In this document: in pieces, positions 8,659 to 17,402 of the stretch
Layout: each line of letters starts with the position of its first letter
How positions within the stretch are numbered: position 1 is the first letter of the stretch
DNA from: Pseudomonas viridiflava
Lineage (GTDB): Bacteria > Pseudomonadota > Gammaproteobacteria > Pseudomonadales > Pseudomonadaceae
Assembly: GCF_900582625.1 (NCBI RefSeq)
Contig: NZ_UTIQ01000084.1
Span: 914,062-978,061 of the forward strand
Direction: 5' to 3'
Length of the DNA stretch: 64,000 bases
The notes under the pieces: generated by a model
Database searches by the model: none
What the model saw: only the letters and a program-made list of their open reading frames with translations
What the model was told of the DNA's origin: nothing
Made by a program: the position numbers and the translations under genes

Positions 8659-9657
8659 GTGCAGATTCGCCGCACCTGTTTTTCTCTGCTGGTACTGATG
8701 GCCGCAGCGACCGCGCAAGCCGCCGACGAAGTGGTGGTGTATTCCTCCCGTATCGATGAACTGATCAAACCGGTCTTCGACGCGTACACCGCCAAAACCG
8801 GTGTGAAGGTCAAGTTCATCACCGACAAGGAAGCGCCGCTGATGCAGCGCATCAAGGCCGAAGGTAGCAACGCCACCGCTGATCTCCTACTCACTGTCGA
8901 TGCCGGCAACCTCTGGCAGGCCGAGAACATGGGCATTTTGCAGCCCTTCGACTCGCCGGTTATCGACGCCAATATTCCCAGCCAATACCGTTCTTCCACC
9001 GACAGCTGGACCGGCCTGTCGCTGCGCGCGCGCACCATCGCCTACGCCACTGACCGGGTGAAGCCCGAAGAGCTTTCCACCTACGAAGCGCTGGCGGGCA
9101 AAGAGTGGGAAGGGCGTCTGTGCCTGCGCACGGCGAAAAAGGTCTACAACCAATCGCTGACCGCCACGCTGATCGAAACCCATGGCGCGGCCAAAACCGA
9201 AGAAATTCTCAAGGGCTGGGTGAACAACCTGTCCACCGACGTGTTCTCCGATGACATCGCCGTGCTGCAAGCCATCAATGCCGGGCAGTGCGATGTCGGC
9301 ATCGTCAACACCTACTACTACGGCCGCCTGCACAAGCAAGACCCGAGTCTGGCCGTGAAGCTGTTCTGGCCGAACCAGGGCGACCGTGGCGTGCACGTCA
9401 ATTTGTCCGGCATTGGCCTGACCCAGCACGCGCCGCACCCGGCTGCCGCCAAGGCGCTGGTTGAGTGGATGACGGGCCCCGAAGCGCAGGCGATTTTTGC
9501 CGGTGTGAACCAGGAATACCCGGCCAATCCCAGCGTGAAACCGTCGGATGAAGTGGCGAGTTGGGGAGCGTTCAAGGCCGATACCATTCCGGTTGAGGTC
9601 GCCGGAAAGCGCCAGGCCGAAGCCATTAAGTTGATGGACCGCGCTGGCTGGTATTAA
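8659..9657 (+). CDS. periplasmic ferric-iron-type ABC transporter substrate-binding protein
   Basis: 332 residues from GTG 8659, chosen because ACGAGGA lies eight bases upstream; a TTG at 8653 is too close to that site. A signal peptide ends in [13 protein letters not shown]. The mature protein has the FbpA/HitA fold segments [16 protein letters not shown] and, importantly, NTYYYGRL, whose adjacent tyrosines are the Fe(III) ligands of this family. The permease follows after a REP palindrome. No ATP-binding subunit gene is present here, as in the P. aeruginosa counterpart. A weak resemblance to half a Fur site at 8614-8632 (AACTATCATTTGC) could mean iron control. Confidence 0.88.
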   Translation: MQIRRTCFSLLVLMAAATAQAADEVVVYSSRIDELIKPVFDAYTAKTGVKVKFITDKEAPLMQRIKAEGSNATADLLLTVDAGNLWQAENMGILQPFDSPVIDANIPSQYRSSTDSWTGLSLRARTIAYATDRVKPEELSTYEALAGKEWEGRLCLRTAKKVYNQSLTATLIETHGAAKTEEILKGWVNNLSTDVFSDDIAVLQAINAGQCDVGIVNTYYYGRLHKQDPSLAVKLFWPNQGDRGVHVNLSGIGLTQHAPHPAAAKALVEWMTGPEAQAIFAGVNQEYPANPSVKPSDEVASWGAFKADTIPVEVAGKRQAEAIKLMDRAGWY

Positions 9658-9661
9658 ACGC

Positions 9662-9723
9662 ATCGCGGCTAAAGCCGCTCCTACAGGGTTTGCGTCGTCT
9701 GTAGGAGCGGCTTTAGCCGCGAT
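9662..9723. repeat. REP palindrome, AGGAGCGGCTTTAGCC family
   Basis: Two 24-base arms in inverted orientation (9662-9685 and 9700-9723) around a 14-base loop. The arm TGTAGGAGCGGCTTTAGCC is the commonest repeat of the window, seen again near 18.8, 27.7, 41.5, 47.3 and 49.8 kb. Here it sits between the binding protein and permease genes and may act as a partial terminator or mRNA stabiliser. Confidence 0.9.
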
Positions 9724-9773
9724 CTCTGCAAACGTATAGTTGCGCCCTTACTCCATTCCAACCAGGCTCACCC

Positions 9774-11387
9774 GTGGTTCACCAACGTCGCTGGTACCTC
9801 ATCTCTTTCGCCATCGCCGCGCTGGTGTTGTTGCCGCTCTCCGTTCTGCTGCTGTCATGGCAAACCATTGACCACGAAATCTGGGCCCACCTCTGGGATA
9901 CCCAGATGCCACGCCTGCTCGGCAACACGCTGGTGCTGGTCATCGGCGTTGGCGTTGGCGTCACGCTGCTCGGCGTGAGTCTGGCCTGGCTCACCAGCCT
10001 GTGCGAATTTCCCGGTCGACGCTGGCTCGACTGGGCGCTGATGCTACCGTTTGCCATTCCCGCTTACGTCCTGGCCTTTGTGTTCGTCGGCTTGCTGGAT
10101 TTCGCCGGGCCGCTGCAAACGCTGTTGCGCGAGTGGTTCGGCACCGGTGTGCGCTTGCCGCGCGTGCGCTCCACCGGTGGCGTGATTGTGGTGCTGGTGC
10201 TGGTTTTCTATCCCTACGTTTACCTGCTCGCGCGCAGCGCGTTTCTGGCTCAGGGCAAAGGACTGATGGAGGCCGCGCGCATCCTCGGGCAAACGCCGTG
10301 GCAAGCGTTCTGGCGGGTGGCGATGCCTATGGCGCGGCCGGCGATTGGTGCGGGCATCGCCTTGGCGTTGATGGAAACCCTGGCGGATTTCGGCGCCGTG
10401 TCGGTGTTCAATTTCGACACCTTCACCACGGCCATTTACAAAACCTGGTACGGCTTTTACAGCCTGGCCAGCGCCACGCAACTTGCCAGCCTGTTGCTGC
10501 TGGCGGTGATGCTGGTGGTGTACGGCGAACGCCGCGCCCGGGGCGCCAGCCGGCCGGCCAGCGAGCGGCCGCGCGGGTTTGCGCTGTATCACCTGCGCGG
10601 CTGGAAGGCGCTGGCGGCCAGTACGTGGTGTGGATTGGTGTTCGCCTGTGCGTTTGTGGTGCCGCTGGTGCAACTGATGGTTTGGTGCTGGCAGCGCGGG
10701 CGCTTCGACCTCGACGAGCGCTACATCGGCCTGATTCTCCACACGCTCTACTTGGGCGCTATCGCTGCGGCGGTGACGGTCGCTGCGGCGCTGCTGCTGG
10801 TGTTCGCTCGGCGCCTGGTACCGACGCGGCCAATCCGCAGCGCCGTGAGCCTGGCCAATCTCGGTTACGCCTTGCCCGGCTCGGTGCTCGCCGTGTCAAT
10901 CATGCTGGTGTTCAGCTACCTGGACCGCGCGTGGGTGGTGCCGTTGTCGGCCTGGCTGGGCGGTGCCGGTAAACCGTTGCTGTTGGGCAGTTTGTCGGCG
11001 CTGGTACTGGCCTATCTCATCCGTTTTATTACCGTGGCGTACGGGCCGCTCGAAGGCGCACTGGCGCGCATTCGTCCGTCGCTGCCAGAAGCGTCTCGCA
11101 GCCTGGGCGTGTCCGGTTATGGGTTGTTCTTCCGCGTTTACTTGCCGCTGCTGGTGCCGGGTGCGCTGAGCGCGGCGCTATTGGTTTTTGTCGATGTGTT
11201 GAAAGAAATGCCCGCCACCTTGCTGATGCGCCCGTTCGGCTGGGACACCCTCGCCGTGCGTATATTCGAGATGACCAGCGAAGGCGAATGGGCGCGTGCC
11301 GCATTGCCTGCGCTGACGCTGGTACTGGTCGGCCTGCTGCCGGTGATCGGCCTGATCCGTCGTTCAGCGCGCCGCTTCGGGCATTGA
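9774..11387 (+). CDS. iron-type ABC transporter permease, two fused membrane domains
   Basis: 537 residues from GTG 9774. About twelve membrane segments arranged as two homologous halves, each with the EAA loop that contacts the ATPase: EAARILGQTPWQAFWRVAMP near residue 165 and EASRSLGVSGYGLFFRVYLP near 440. This is the FbpB/HitB type fused permease for ferric iron. It belongs with the binding protein upstream. The ATPase must be encoded elsewhere. Confidence 0.92.
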   Translation: MVHQRRWYLISFAIAALVLLPLSVLLLSWQTIDHEIWAHLWDTQMPRLLGNTLVLVIGVGVGVTLLGVSLAWLTSLCEFPGRRWLDWALMLPFAIPAYVLAFVFVGLLDFAGPLQTLLREWFGTGVRLPRVRSTGGVIVVLVLVFYPYVYLLARSAFLAQGKGLMEAARILGQTPWQAFWRVAMPMARPAIGAGIALALMETLADFGAVSVFNFDTFTTAIYKTWYGFYSLASATQLASLLLLAVMLVVYGERRARGASRPASERPRGFALYHLRGWKALAASTWCGLVFACAFVVPLVQLMVWCWQRGRFDLDERYIGLILHTLYLGAIAAAVTVAAALLLVFARRLVPTRPIRSAVSLANLGYALPGSVLAVSIMLVFSYLDRAWVVPLSAWLGGAGKPLLLGSLSALVLAYLIRFITVAYGPLEGALARIRPSLPEASRSLGVSGYGLFFRVYLPLLVPGALSAALLVFVDVLKEMPATLLMRPFGWDTLAVRIFEMTSEGEWARAALPALTLVLVGLLPVIGLIRRSARRFGH

Positions 11388-11565
11388 ACGGCTGGTCTGT
11401 AAGGCGTGTGTGCAGGCGGGAGTCTTGCGGCTACAATGCGCGCCATTCGGTGTAGGACGTCATCCAGACCGTCGTGTTGAAACCTCGTGCAAGTGCCTGT
11501 TTCTGTAGGCTCAGCCGCGTTTCACGCTTCGCCCACACCTTCGCCAAGCCCGGAAGGAGAAACCC

Positions 11566-12648
11566 ATGGGACAGCGCACGCCCCTCTATGATCTGCACCT
11601 TGCATTGGGTGCCAAGATGGTCGATTTCGGTGGTTGGGATATGCCGCTGCACTACGGCTCGCAAGTTGAGGAGCACCATGAAGTGCGTCGCGACTGCGGC
11701 GTCTTCGATGTGTCGCACATGACGGTGGTCGACGTCAGCGGCGCCCAGGCCAAGGCCTATCTTCAGCACTTGCTGGCCAACGATGTCGAGCGCCTGCAAG
11801 ACCTCGGTAAAGCCCTCTACAGCGCCATGCTCAACCATGAGGGCGGCGTGATCGACGACCTGATCGTCTACCTCACCGCTGACGGCTACCGCGTGGTGGT
11901 CAACGCCGCCACCCGCGACAAAGACATCGCCTGGATGCAAGCGCAAACCGCTGGCTTCGACGTGCGGCTCAACGAGCGCAGCGAACTGGCGATGTTGGCG
12001 ATTCAAGGCCCCCACGCCCGCGCCAAGGTGGCGGAGCTGGTGTCTTCCAGCCGCGCCACGTTGATTGCCGACCTCAAACCGTTCCAGGGCTTCGCCGATG
12101 GCGAATGGTTTATCGCGCGCACCGGCTATACCGGTGAAGACGGCCTGGAAATTGTGTTGCCGGTCGAGGACGCGTCGAGCTTCTTCAACGAACTGGTCGG
12201 CGCCGGCATCGCCCCGATTGGCTTGGGTGCACGGGACACGCTGCGCCTGGAAGCGGGCATGAATCTCTATGGTCAGGACATGGACGAAAGCGTTTCGCCC
12301 CTGGCCGCCAACATGGCCTGGACCATCGCCTGGGAACCGACCACTCGCCAGTTCGTCGGCCGTGAGGCGTTGCAAGCCCAGCGCGACGCCGGCGACCAGC
12401 CCAAACTGGTGGGCCTGGTGCTTGAGGAGCGTGGCGTGTTACGTGCTCATCAAGTGGTGCGGGTCGAAGGCGTTGGCGAGGGCGAAATCACCAGCGGCAG
12501 CTTTTCGCCTACGCTGGGGAAATCCATTGCCCTGGCGCGGGTTCCGGCGAGCACTGGCGAACGAGCCGAGGTGGAAATTCGCGGCAAGTGGTATCCCGTG
12601 CGGGTGGTTCGGCCTAATTTCGTGCGCCACGGCAAGGCGTTGATCTGA
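11566..12648 (+). CDS. gcvT: glycine cleavage system T protein (aminomethyltransferase)
   Basis: 360 residues from ATG 11566, preceded by GGAAGGAG. The T protein releases ammonia from the H-protein-bound aminomethyl group and passes the one-carbon unit to THF. Family segments [43 protein letters not shown] and [17 protein letters not shown] are all present, including the aspartate of the FDVSHM region. gcvH follows after 97 bases. No tandem glycine riboswitch motif is seen in the 178 bases upstream. Confidence 0.96.
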   Translation: MGQRTPLYDLHLALGAKMVDFGGWDMPLHYGSQVEEHHEVRRDCGVFDVSHMTVVDVSGAQAKAYLQHLLANDVERLQDLGKALYSAMLNHEGGVIDDLIVYLTADGYRVVVNAATRDKDIAWMQAQTAGFDVRLNERSELAMLAIQGPHARAKVAELVSSSRATLIADLKPFQGFADGEWFIARTGYTGEDGLEIVLPVEDASSFFNELVGAGIAPIGLGARDTLRLEAGMNLYGQDMDESVSPLAANMAWTIAWEPTTRQFVGREALQAQRDAGDQPKLVGLVLEERGVLRAHQVVRVEGVGEGEITSGSFSPTLGKSIALARVPASTGERAEVEIRGKWYPVRVVRPNFVRHGKALI

Positions 12649-12745
12649 TCGGTTGTGATGCAGTGCTACGCCAGTTTCGGCGACGCGCCACAACCTGCTA
12701 AATTTTCCAGGCGGACGTTCCGCCTCCCGACTTGAGGACCAAGAC

Positions 12746-13135
12746 ATGAGCAATATCCCCAGCGACCTGCGTTACGCCGCCAGCCACGAATGGGCCCGCC
12801 TTGAAGCCGATGGCAGCGTGACCGTGGGCATCTCCGACCACGCGCAGGAAGCGCTGGGCGACGTGGTATTCGTCGAGCTGCCGGAAGTCGGCAAGCAACT
12901 GGCCGCAGGCCAAGAAGCCGGTGTAGTGGAATCGGTTAAAGCCGCCTCCGACATCTACTCGCCGGTCAGTGGCACCGTCACCGCCGTTAACGACGCCCTG
13001 GCCGACGCGCCAGAAAGCGTGAATGGCGACCCCTACGGCACTTGGTTCTACAAGCTGCAGCCGAGCGATGTGAGCGAATTGGACAAGCTGCTCGATGCGG
13101 GCGCTTACCAAGCTGTCGCCGACGCTGACGCTTAA
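12746..13135 (+). CDS. gcvH: glycine cleavage system H protein
   Basis: 129 residues, ATG 12746 with GAGGA nine bases before. Lipoyl carrier shuttling the aminomethyl intermediate between P, T and L proteins. The lipoylated lysine lies in the canonical motif [17 protein letters not shown] (about residue 65). An intrinsic terminator follows 16 bases after the stop, so the operon ends here and gcvP, which follows gcvH in P. aeruginosa PAO1, is absent. Confidence 0.96.
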   Translation: MSNIPSDLRYAASHEWARLEADGSVTVGISDHAQEALGDVVFVELPEVGKQLAAGQEAGVVESVKAASDIYSPVSGTVTAVNDALADAPESVNGDPYGTWFYKLQPSDVSELDKLLDAGAYQAVADADA

Positions 13136-13151
13136 GCGATCCGCGCTATGC

Positions 13152-13181
13152 AAAAAGCCCCGACATGGTCGGGGCTTTTTT
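13152..13181 (+). terminator. intrinsic terminator after gcvH
   Basis: Stem AAAAAGCCCCGAC with loop ATG and arm GTCGGGGCTTTTT, followed by T residues. It is symmetric enough to work for the minus-strand gene too, but the nearest gene on that side (13230-13454) also reads away to its own stop, so it serves as a bidirectional terminator between convergent genes. Confidence 0.92.
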
Positions 13182-13229
13182 GTGTGTGGCTTATGTTGGG
13201 CTTCGCGTTGCTCAACAAATCCAAACGGC

Positions 13230-13454
13230 TTACTCGTCCTTGAGCTGAAGCCTTGACAGCAACCCCAGCAGCAACACGTTGAAGATGATCAGCAAGCCGG
13301 TGCTAAAGGCGCTCAGCAATTGCCAAACGGCGGTTGGCAGATACGTCAAAATGTCGAGGCCGATCAGTGACACCAAACGGTCGGTGAACCAGATGGCGTT
13401 CACAGCAATGATCAGGATCAGAATGACCTTGAGGGTCGGGATGGGATTGCCCAT
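13230..13454 (-). CDS. small two-segment membrane protein, unknown function
   Basis: 74 residues with two hydrophobic stretches: LKVILILIIAVNAIW (about 8-22) and LLSAFSTGLLIIFNVLLLGLL (about 46-66), ending in a charged tail LKDE. AAGGA lies eight bases before the ATG at 13454. The position just after the glycine cleavage genes matches a small hypothetical gene at the same place in P. aeruginosa (PA5212 by memory). No known domain is recognised. Confidence 0.75.
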   Translation of the reverse strand: MGNPIPTLKVILILIIAVNAIWFTDRLVSLIGLDILTYLPTAVWQLLSAFSTGLLIIFNVLLLGLLSRLQLKDE

Positions 13455-13501
13455 GGCAACGGTCCTTGTCGATAGAAGTGAAGCGCGATGCTCGCATATT
13501 C

Positions 13502-13525
13502 ACCGCGTCCGCAACCGGACGCGGT
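13502..13525. terminator. GC-rich hairpin after the DUF2388 gene
   Basis: Ten-base perfect arms ACCGCGTCCG / CGGACGCGGT with a four-base loop, 21 bases beyond the end of the minus-strand DUF2388 gene. There is no T run on the minus strand, so it may be a weak or factor-dependent terminator or a processing barrier. Confidence 0.4.
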
Positions 13526-13546
13526 AGGCAATCCAGCCCTATCAGC

Positions 13547-13867
13547 TTACTGCGCGCTGCTTGCCGGTTCGGCAGTCAGAATGGCCTGGGCCAATTCGTC
13601 GTCCGAGGCTTTCAGGCCTGGGTGCTCAGCACGCACTCTCTGCAGTGCTGCTTCCAGGTACGGGCCACGGATGGCACCGTTGCTGGCGATGTAGCTGCCG
13701 GCGTCTTCCTGGGCGTTAACGATCACTTTGTGGTCGTCGCGCGAGGTCAGATAAAACGAGCCGGTGGTGGCGCCAGATGACAGCACATTGCGCCAGAACG
13801 TGTCGGCCGTGGCCGAAGCAACCGGGACGATCAGCAACAAGGACGCAATAGCGAGTTTGCGGTGCAT
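13547..13867 (-). CDS. DUF2388 domain secreted small protein
   Basis: 106 residues with a signal peptide ending near VASATADTF. The mature part contains SSGATTGSFYLTSRDDHKVI and QEDAGSYIASNGAIRGPYLEAAL, which is the arrangement of DUF2388 proteins, a Pseudomonas-rich family of periplasmic proteins of unknown role. GGAGAACCACC before the ATG gives a good ribosome-binding site. A candidate terminator hairpin lies downstream at 13502-13525. Confidence 0.82.
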   Translation of the reverse strand: MHRKLAIASLLLIVPVASATADTFWRNVLSSGATTGSFYLTSRDDHKVIVNAQEDAGSYIASNGAIRGPYLEAALQRVRAEHPGLKASDDELAQAILTAEPASSAQ

Positions 13868-13971
13868 GGTGGTTCTCCTGCGATAACTGGCTGATAACGC
13901 GTGGGTGTGTGGAGCCTGAAGTTACGACTCCAAGCCCAACGCGCGAGTTCCAATTGCTTCGCAGCGAGCGT

Positions 13972-14421
13972 TCAGGCGCAGGCTTTTATTTTCAGCACCA
14001 CGCCGTCCTGGCCGACTACTTCCACCGGTGTACCGACGGGCAAGTCAGGCCCGCTCACCAGCCACAGTGTGTCGCCTGCTTTGATCTTGCCGCGTCCCCC
14101 GACGATGGCCTCATGCAGCGCAAACGTACGGCCGAGAAATTCCTGGCCGCGTTGGTTCAAGCCCGATTGCTGTGAGGTTTTATTGCCAGCACGCAGCCGT
14201 TGCCACCAGAGCACGGCGGTGGCCAGCGAAAGCACGGCAAACAGCAGAAATTGCCACGGCCACGGCAAGGCCGGGAACAGGTAACTGATGACACCGACCG
14301 CCGCAGCGGCCATGCCCGTCCAGAGCAAATAACCGCCAGCGCCGAACACTTCCAGAATCAGCAGCAAGGTGCCCAGCGCGAGCCAGTCCCAGAAGGACAG
14401 GTGTTGTAGAAAATCCATCAT
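13972..14421 (-). CDS. NfeD-like membrane protein
   Basis: Chosen start is ATG 14421 (149 residues), with TGAGGA ten bases upstream; a longer frame upstream would overlap the SPFH gene and lacks support. Residues 1-75 hold a membrane region (WDWLALGTLLLILEVFG, then MAAAAVGVISYLFPALP and FLLFAVLSLATAVLWW), and the C-terminal 60 residues form the OB-fold NfeD domain (GRTFALHEAIVGGRGKIKAGDTLW, VEVVGQDGVVLKI). NfeD proteins partner the SPFH/stomatin proteins encoded beside them and are thought to organise membrane microdomains. The stop of the SPFH gene lies 13 bases before this start. Confidence 0.88.
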   Translation of the reverse strand: MMDFLQHLSFWDWLALGTLLLILEVFGAGGYLLWTGMAAAAVGVISYLFPALPWPWQFLLFAVLSLATAVLWWQRLRAGNKTSQQSGLNQRGQEFLGRTFALHEAIVGGRGKIKAGDTLWLVSGPDLPVGTPVEVVGQDGVVLKIKACA

Positions 14422-14434
14422 CTGACGCGCGTCC

Positions 14435-15361
14435 TCAGGCCTTTTTATTGTTTTGATCAAACGTGGCTTTGACGATTTCGCCAATACCGCCGATCGCGCC
14501 GATCACCTGGCTCGCTTCCAGCGGCATCAGGATCACCTTGCTGTTGTTGGCCGAGGCCAGCTTGCCCAAGGCATCGACGTACTTTTGCGCAACGAAATAG
14601 TTGATGGCCTGCACGTTGCCGGTGGCGATGGCCTCGGATACCACTTGCGTGGCCCGCGCTTCCGCTTCGGCCTGACGCTCACGCGCTTCAGACTCCAGAA
14701 ACGCGGCTTGGCGTTCGCCTTCGGCCTCAAGAATTTGCGCCTGTTTTTTCCCTTCGGCGGTCAGAATCGCCGCGGCGCGCAGGCCTTCGGCTTCCAAAAT
14801 TTGCGCGCGCTTTACCCGCTCGGCTTTCATTTGCCCGGACATGGCGGCCATAAGGTCGGCGGGTGGGCTGATGTCTTTGATTTCGATGCGGGTGATCTTG
14901 ATGCCCCACGGCGCCGTGGCCTCGTCGACGGTGCGCAGCAGGCGTTCGTTGATCACGTCGCGTTGGCCGAGCATGGCGTCCAGCTCCATGGAGCCGAGTA
15001 CGGTGCGAATGTTGGTTTGCAGCAGGTTGCGGATGGCGTGTTCGAGGTTGTTGACCTCGTAAGCCGCCTGGGCGGTGTTCACCACTTGGAAGAAGCACAC
15101 GGCATCGATTTGCACTGTGGCGTTGTCCGAGGTGATGACTTCCTGCGGCGGAATATCCAGCACGTTTTCCATCACGTTGATGCGCCGCCCGATGCGGTCC
15201 ATCACCGGCACGATAATGTTCAGGCCCGGGCGCAGCGTGTTGGTGTAGCGACCAAAGCGCTCCACCGTCCACTCGAAGCCTTGCGGCACCACTTTGAAAC
15301 CCATGAAAAGAATGGCGACCGCGAGGCCGACGAAGAGGAAAAGCACACTGCCGATTTGCAT
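14435..15361 (-). CDS. SPFH/band-7 (stomatin-like, QmcA-type) membrane protein
   Basis: 308 residues: an N-terminal membrane anchor (about 4-22), an SPFH domain beginning [25 protein letters not shown], and a long helical C-terminal region with alternating Ala/Glu-rich coiled coil ([21 protein letters not shown]). Such proteins form large cages at the cytoplasmic membrane and modulate membrane proteases. Paired with the downstream NfeD-like gene as in most bacteria. The gene is 42 bases from the GspE-like gene. Confidence 0.92.
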   Translation of the reverse strand: MQIGSVLFLFVGLAVAILFMGFKVVPQGFEWTVERFGRYTNTLRPGLNIIVPVMDRIGRRINVMENVLDIPPQEVITSDNATVQIDAVCFFQVVNTAQAAYEVNNLEHAIRNLLQTNIRTVLGSMELDAMLGQRDVINERLLRTVDEATAPWGIKITRIEIKDISPPADLMAAMSGQMKAERVKRAQILEAEGLRAAAILTAEGKKQAQILEAEGERQAAFLESEARERQAEAEARATQVVSEAIATGNVQAINYFVAQKYVDALGKLASANNSKVILMPLEASQVIGAIGGIGEIVKATFDQNNKKA

Positions 15362-15403
15362 AACGGATCCTTGTTGTTGGGGGGTGATGTTCCGCGTCGA
15401 ACC

Positions 15404-17188
15404 TTACTTTTGTTCACTCTGCGGCGTCACCCGCAACACTTCCTCGATGGTGGTGAGCCCGGCCGCAACCTTCTGTGCGCCGGAGAGACGCAAACTGCGC
15501 ATTCCCTCTTTAAACGCCTGGCGACGCAGCGACAGCAAATCGGTGTCGGCGCTGATAAAGGGTTTCAGGCTGTCGCTCAGTTGCATGATTTCGTACACGC
15601 CCGCACGGCCACGGTAGCCGGTGTCGCGGCATTCCAGACAACCGACGGCCTTGTGCGCCCCGGTGGGTAGCGGCGCGCTCCAGGGGCGTGTCAGTGATTG
15701 CCAGTCTTCTTCACTGATCTCGACCGGCTCTTTGCAGTGCGGACACAGCGTTCGCACCAGGCGCTGTGCCATCACGCCCAGCAACGTGGCCTTGAGCAGG
15801 TAATACGGCACGCCCAATTCCAGCAAGCGCGTAATCGCGCTCGGCGCGTCGTTGGTGTGCAAGGTGGACAGCACCAAGTGGCCGGTGAGCGCGGCCTGGA
15901 TGGCCATTTCGGCGGTTTCCAGGTCGCGAATCTCGCCGACCATGATGATGTCCGGGTCTTGCCGCATGAGCGCGCGCACGCCGCTGGCGAACGTGAGGTC
16001 GATGTTGTGCTGCACCTGCATCTGGTTGAAGGCCGGCTCGATCATCTCGATCGGGTCTTCGATGGTGCACAGGTTCACTTCGGAGGTGGCGAGCTTTTTC
16101 AGCGACGTATACAGCGTGGTGGTTTTGCCCGAACCGGTGGGGCCGGTGACCAGGATGATGCCGTTGGGTTGGCCGGTCATTTCCAGCCAGCGGCGCAAGT
16201 CATCCGGCGAAAAACCGAGTTGGTCGAAGTTCTTCAGCAGCACTTCCGGGTCGAAAATCCGCATCACCATCTTTTCGCCGAACGCGGTGGGCAGCGTCGA
16301 CAGGCGCAGCTCCACTTCGCCGCCGTCCGGGGTCTTGGTCTTCACCCGGCCGTCCTGCGGTTTGCGTTTTTCTGCCACGTTCATGCGGCCCAGGGTTTTC
16401 AGGCGGCTGACGATGGCCATCGTCACCTGTGGCGGGAATTGATAAACGTTGTGCAGCACGCCGTCGATGCGAAAGCGCACGGTGCCTTGCTCGCGGCGCG
16501 GCTCGATATGAATGTCGCTGGCGCGCTGCTGATAGGCGTACTGGAACAGCCAGTCGACGATATTGACGATGTGCGAGTCGTTGGCGTCCGGCTCCTGATC
16601 GCTGGCGCCGAGGTTGAGCAATTGTTCGAAGTTGCCAATGTTGGTGCTTTTGGTGTCGACAGCCGAGGCGCCGCTGACCGACTTGGCCAGGCGGAAAAAC
16701 TCCACGGTGAAGCGCTGGATATCTGCCGGATTGGCCACCACGCGCTTGATCGGGCGCTTGAGCACGTGGGTCAGGTTGGCTTCCCAACTGGCCACAAACG
16801 GCTGGGCACTGGCGATGGTGACGGCTTCGTTATCCGCCGCCACGGCGAGAATTTTATGTCGCTGGGCGAAGGCATACGACATCAGCGGCGTGACCGCAGC
16901 CACGTTGATCTTCAGCGGGTCGATGCGCAAATACGGCTGGCCAGCGAGGGCGGCCAGCCAGATGGTCAAGCTTTCGAGGTCGAGCTTTTTGCCGGGGCGG
17001 GTGAGGTCGTCGACTTGCTGCGCGGCAATGAATTCGAGGGGATGCAGTTGCGTGTTGCTGGAGCTGCGGCGAATCGCCATTAACTGCTCGGCGGTGTCTT
17101 GGCCGACGCGGCCTTGGGCCACCAGCTCGCGCAGCAGATCATTGAGATCCAGCGTGCGATCCTGAGCCTGAGAAGCGAAGGCAGACAT
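15404..17188 (-). CDS. orphan GspE/PulE-family secretion or pilus ATPase
   Basis: 594 residues with an N-terminal GspE-N domain (about 10-150) and a C-terminal ATPase. Walker A is GPTGSGKTTTLYTSLKKL, the Asp box is near LCTIEDPIEMIE, Walker B is RQDPDIIMVGEIRDLETAE, the His box TGHLVLSTLHTNDAP, and a zinc tetracysteine module CPHC...CLEC follows. All elements for ATP hydrolysis are intact. No other type II secretion or pilus genes are adjacent; P. aeruginosa has the same orphan arrangement (PA5210). It may be used with type IV pilus or secretion proteins elsewhere. Confidence 0.9.
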   Translation of the reverse strand: MSAFASQAQDRTLDLNDLLRELVAQGRVGQDTAEQLMAIRRSSSNTQLHPLEFIAAQQVDDLTRPGKKLDLESLTIWLAALAGQPYLRIDPLKINVAAVTPLMSYAFAQRHKILAVAADNEAVTIASAQPFVASWEANLTHVLKRPIKRVVANPADIQRFTVEFFRLAKSVSGASAVDTKSTNIGNFEQLLNLGASDQEPDANDSHIVNIVDWLFQYAYQQRASDIHIEPRREQGTVRFRIDGVLHNVYQFPPQVTMAIVSRLKTLGRMNVAEKRKPQDGRVKTKTPDGGEVELRLSTLPTAFGEKMVMRIFDPEVLLKNFDQLGFSPDDLRRWLEMTGQPNGIILVTGPTGSGKTTTLYTSLKKLATSEVNLCTIEDPIEMIEPAFNQMQVQHNIDLTFASGVRALMRQDPDIIMVGEIRDLETAEMAIQAALTGHLVLSTLHTNDAPSAITRLLELGVPYYLLKATLLGVMAQRLVRTLCPHCKEPVEISEEDWQSLTRPWSAPLPTGAHKAVGCLECRDTGYRGRAGVYEIMQLSDSLKPFISADTDLLSLRRQAFKEGMRSLRLSGAQKVAAGLTTIEEVLRVTPQSEQK

Positions 17189-17312
17189 GCAAACTCCTGT
17201 TAAACGCGGTGCCGGGGTAGATCAAGAATAGTCGCAAGCATGCCCGAATGCGTGGGCTGGCGCCAAACCGAGTCCACAGGTTTTGCGCGCTATTGGCATT
17301 TGCAGGGAAGAG

Positions 17313-17359
17313 CCCCTCTCCCGCCCTTCGGGCACCCTCTCCCGCAAGCGGGCGAGGGG
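17313..17359. repeat. isolated copy of the CCCCTCTCCCG repeat
   Basis: A 47-base fragment of the tandem repeat found at 21643-21965, here in the opposite orientation. It contains CCCGCCCTTCGGGCACCC and CCCGCAAGCGGGCGAGGGG, each able to form a short hairpin. It lies in the 214-base gap between the GspE-like and CYTH-CHAD genes, in which I see nothing else. Confidence 0.75.
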
Positions 17360-17402
17360 AACGGGTCGAGAGCGGTGGGGGGGCAGAATGTCGGAGGGGG
17401 CT

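Noticed and set aside
11388..11565. possible glycine riboswitch before gcvT
   Set aside because: The conserved tandem aptamer motifs are not found; the region shows only a possible -10 TACAAT.
15698..17083. 461-codon plus-strand frame opposite the GspE-like gene
   Set aside because: Shadow of an intact ATPase gene on the other strand.
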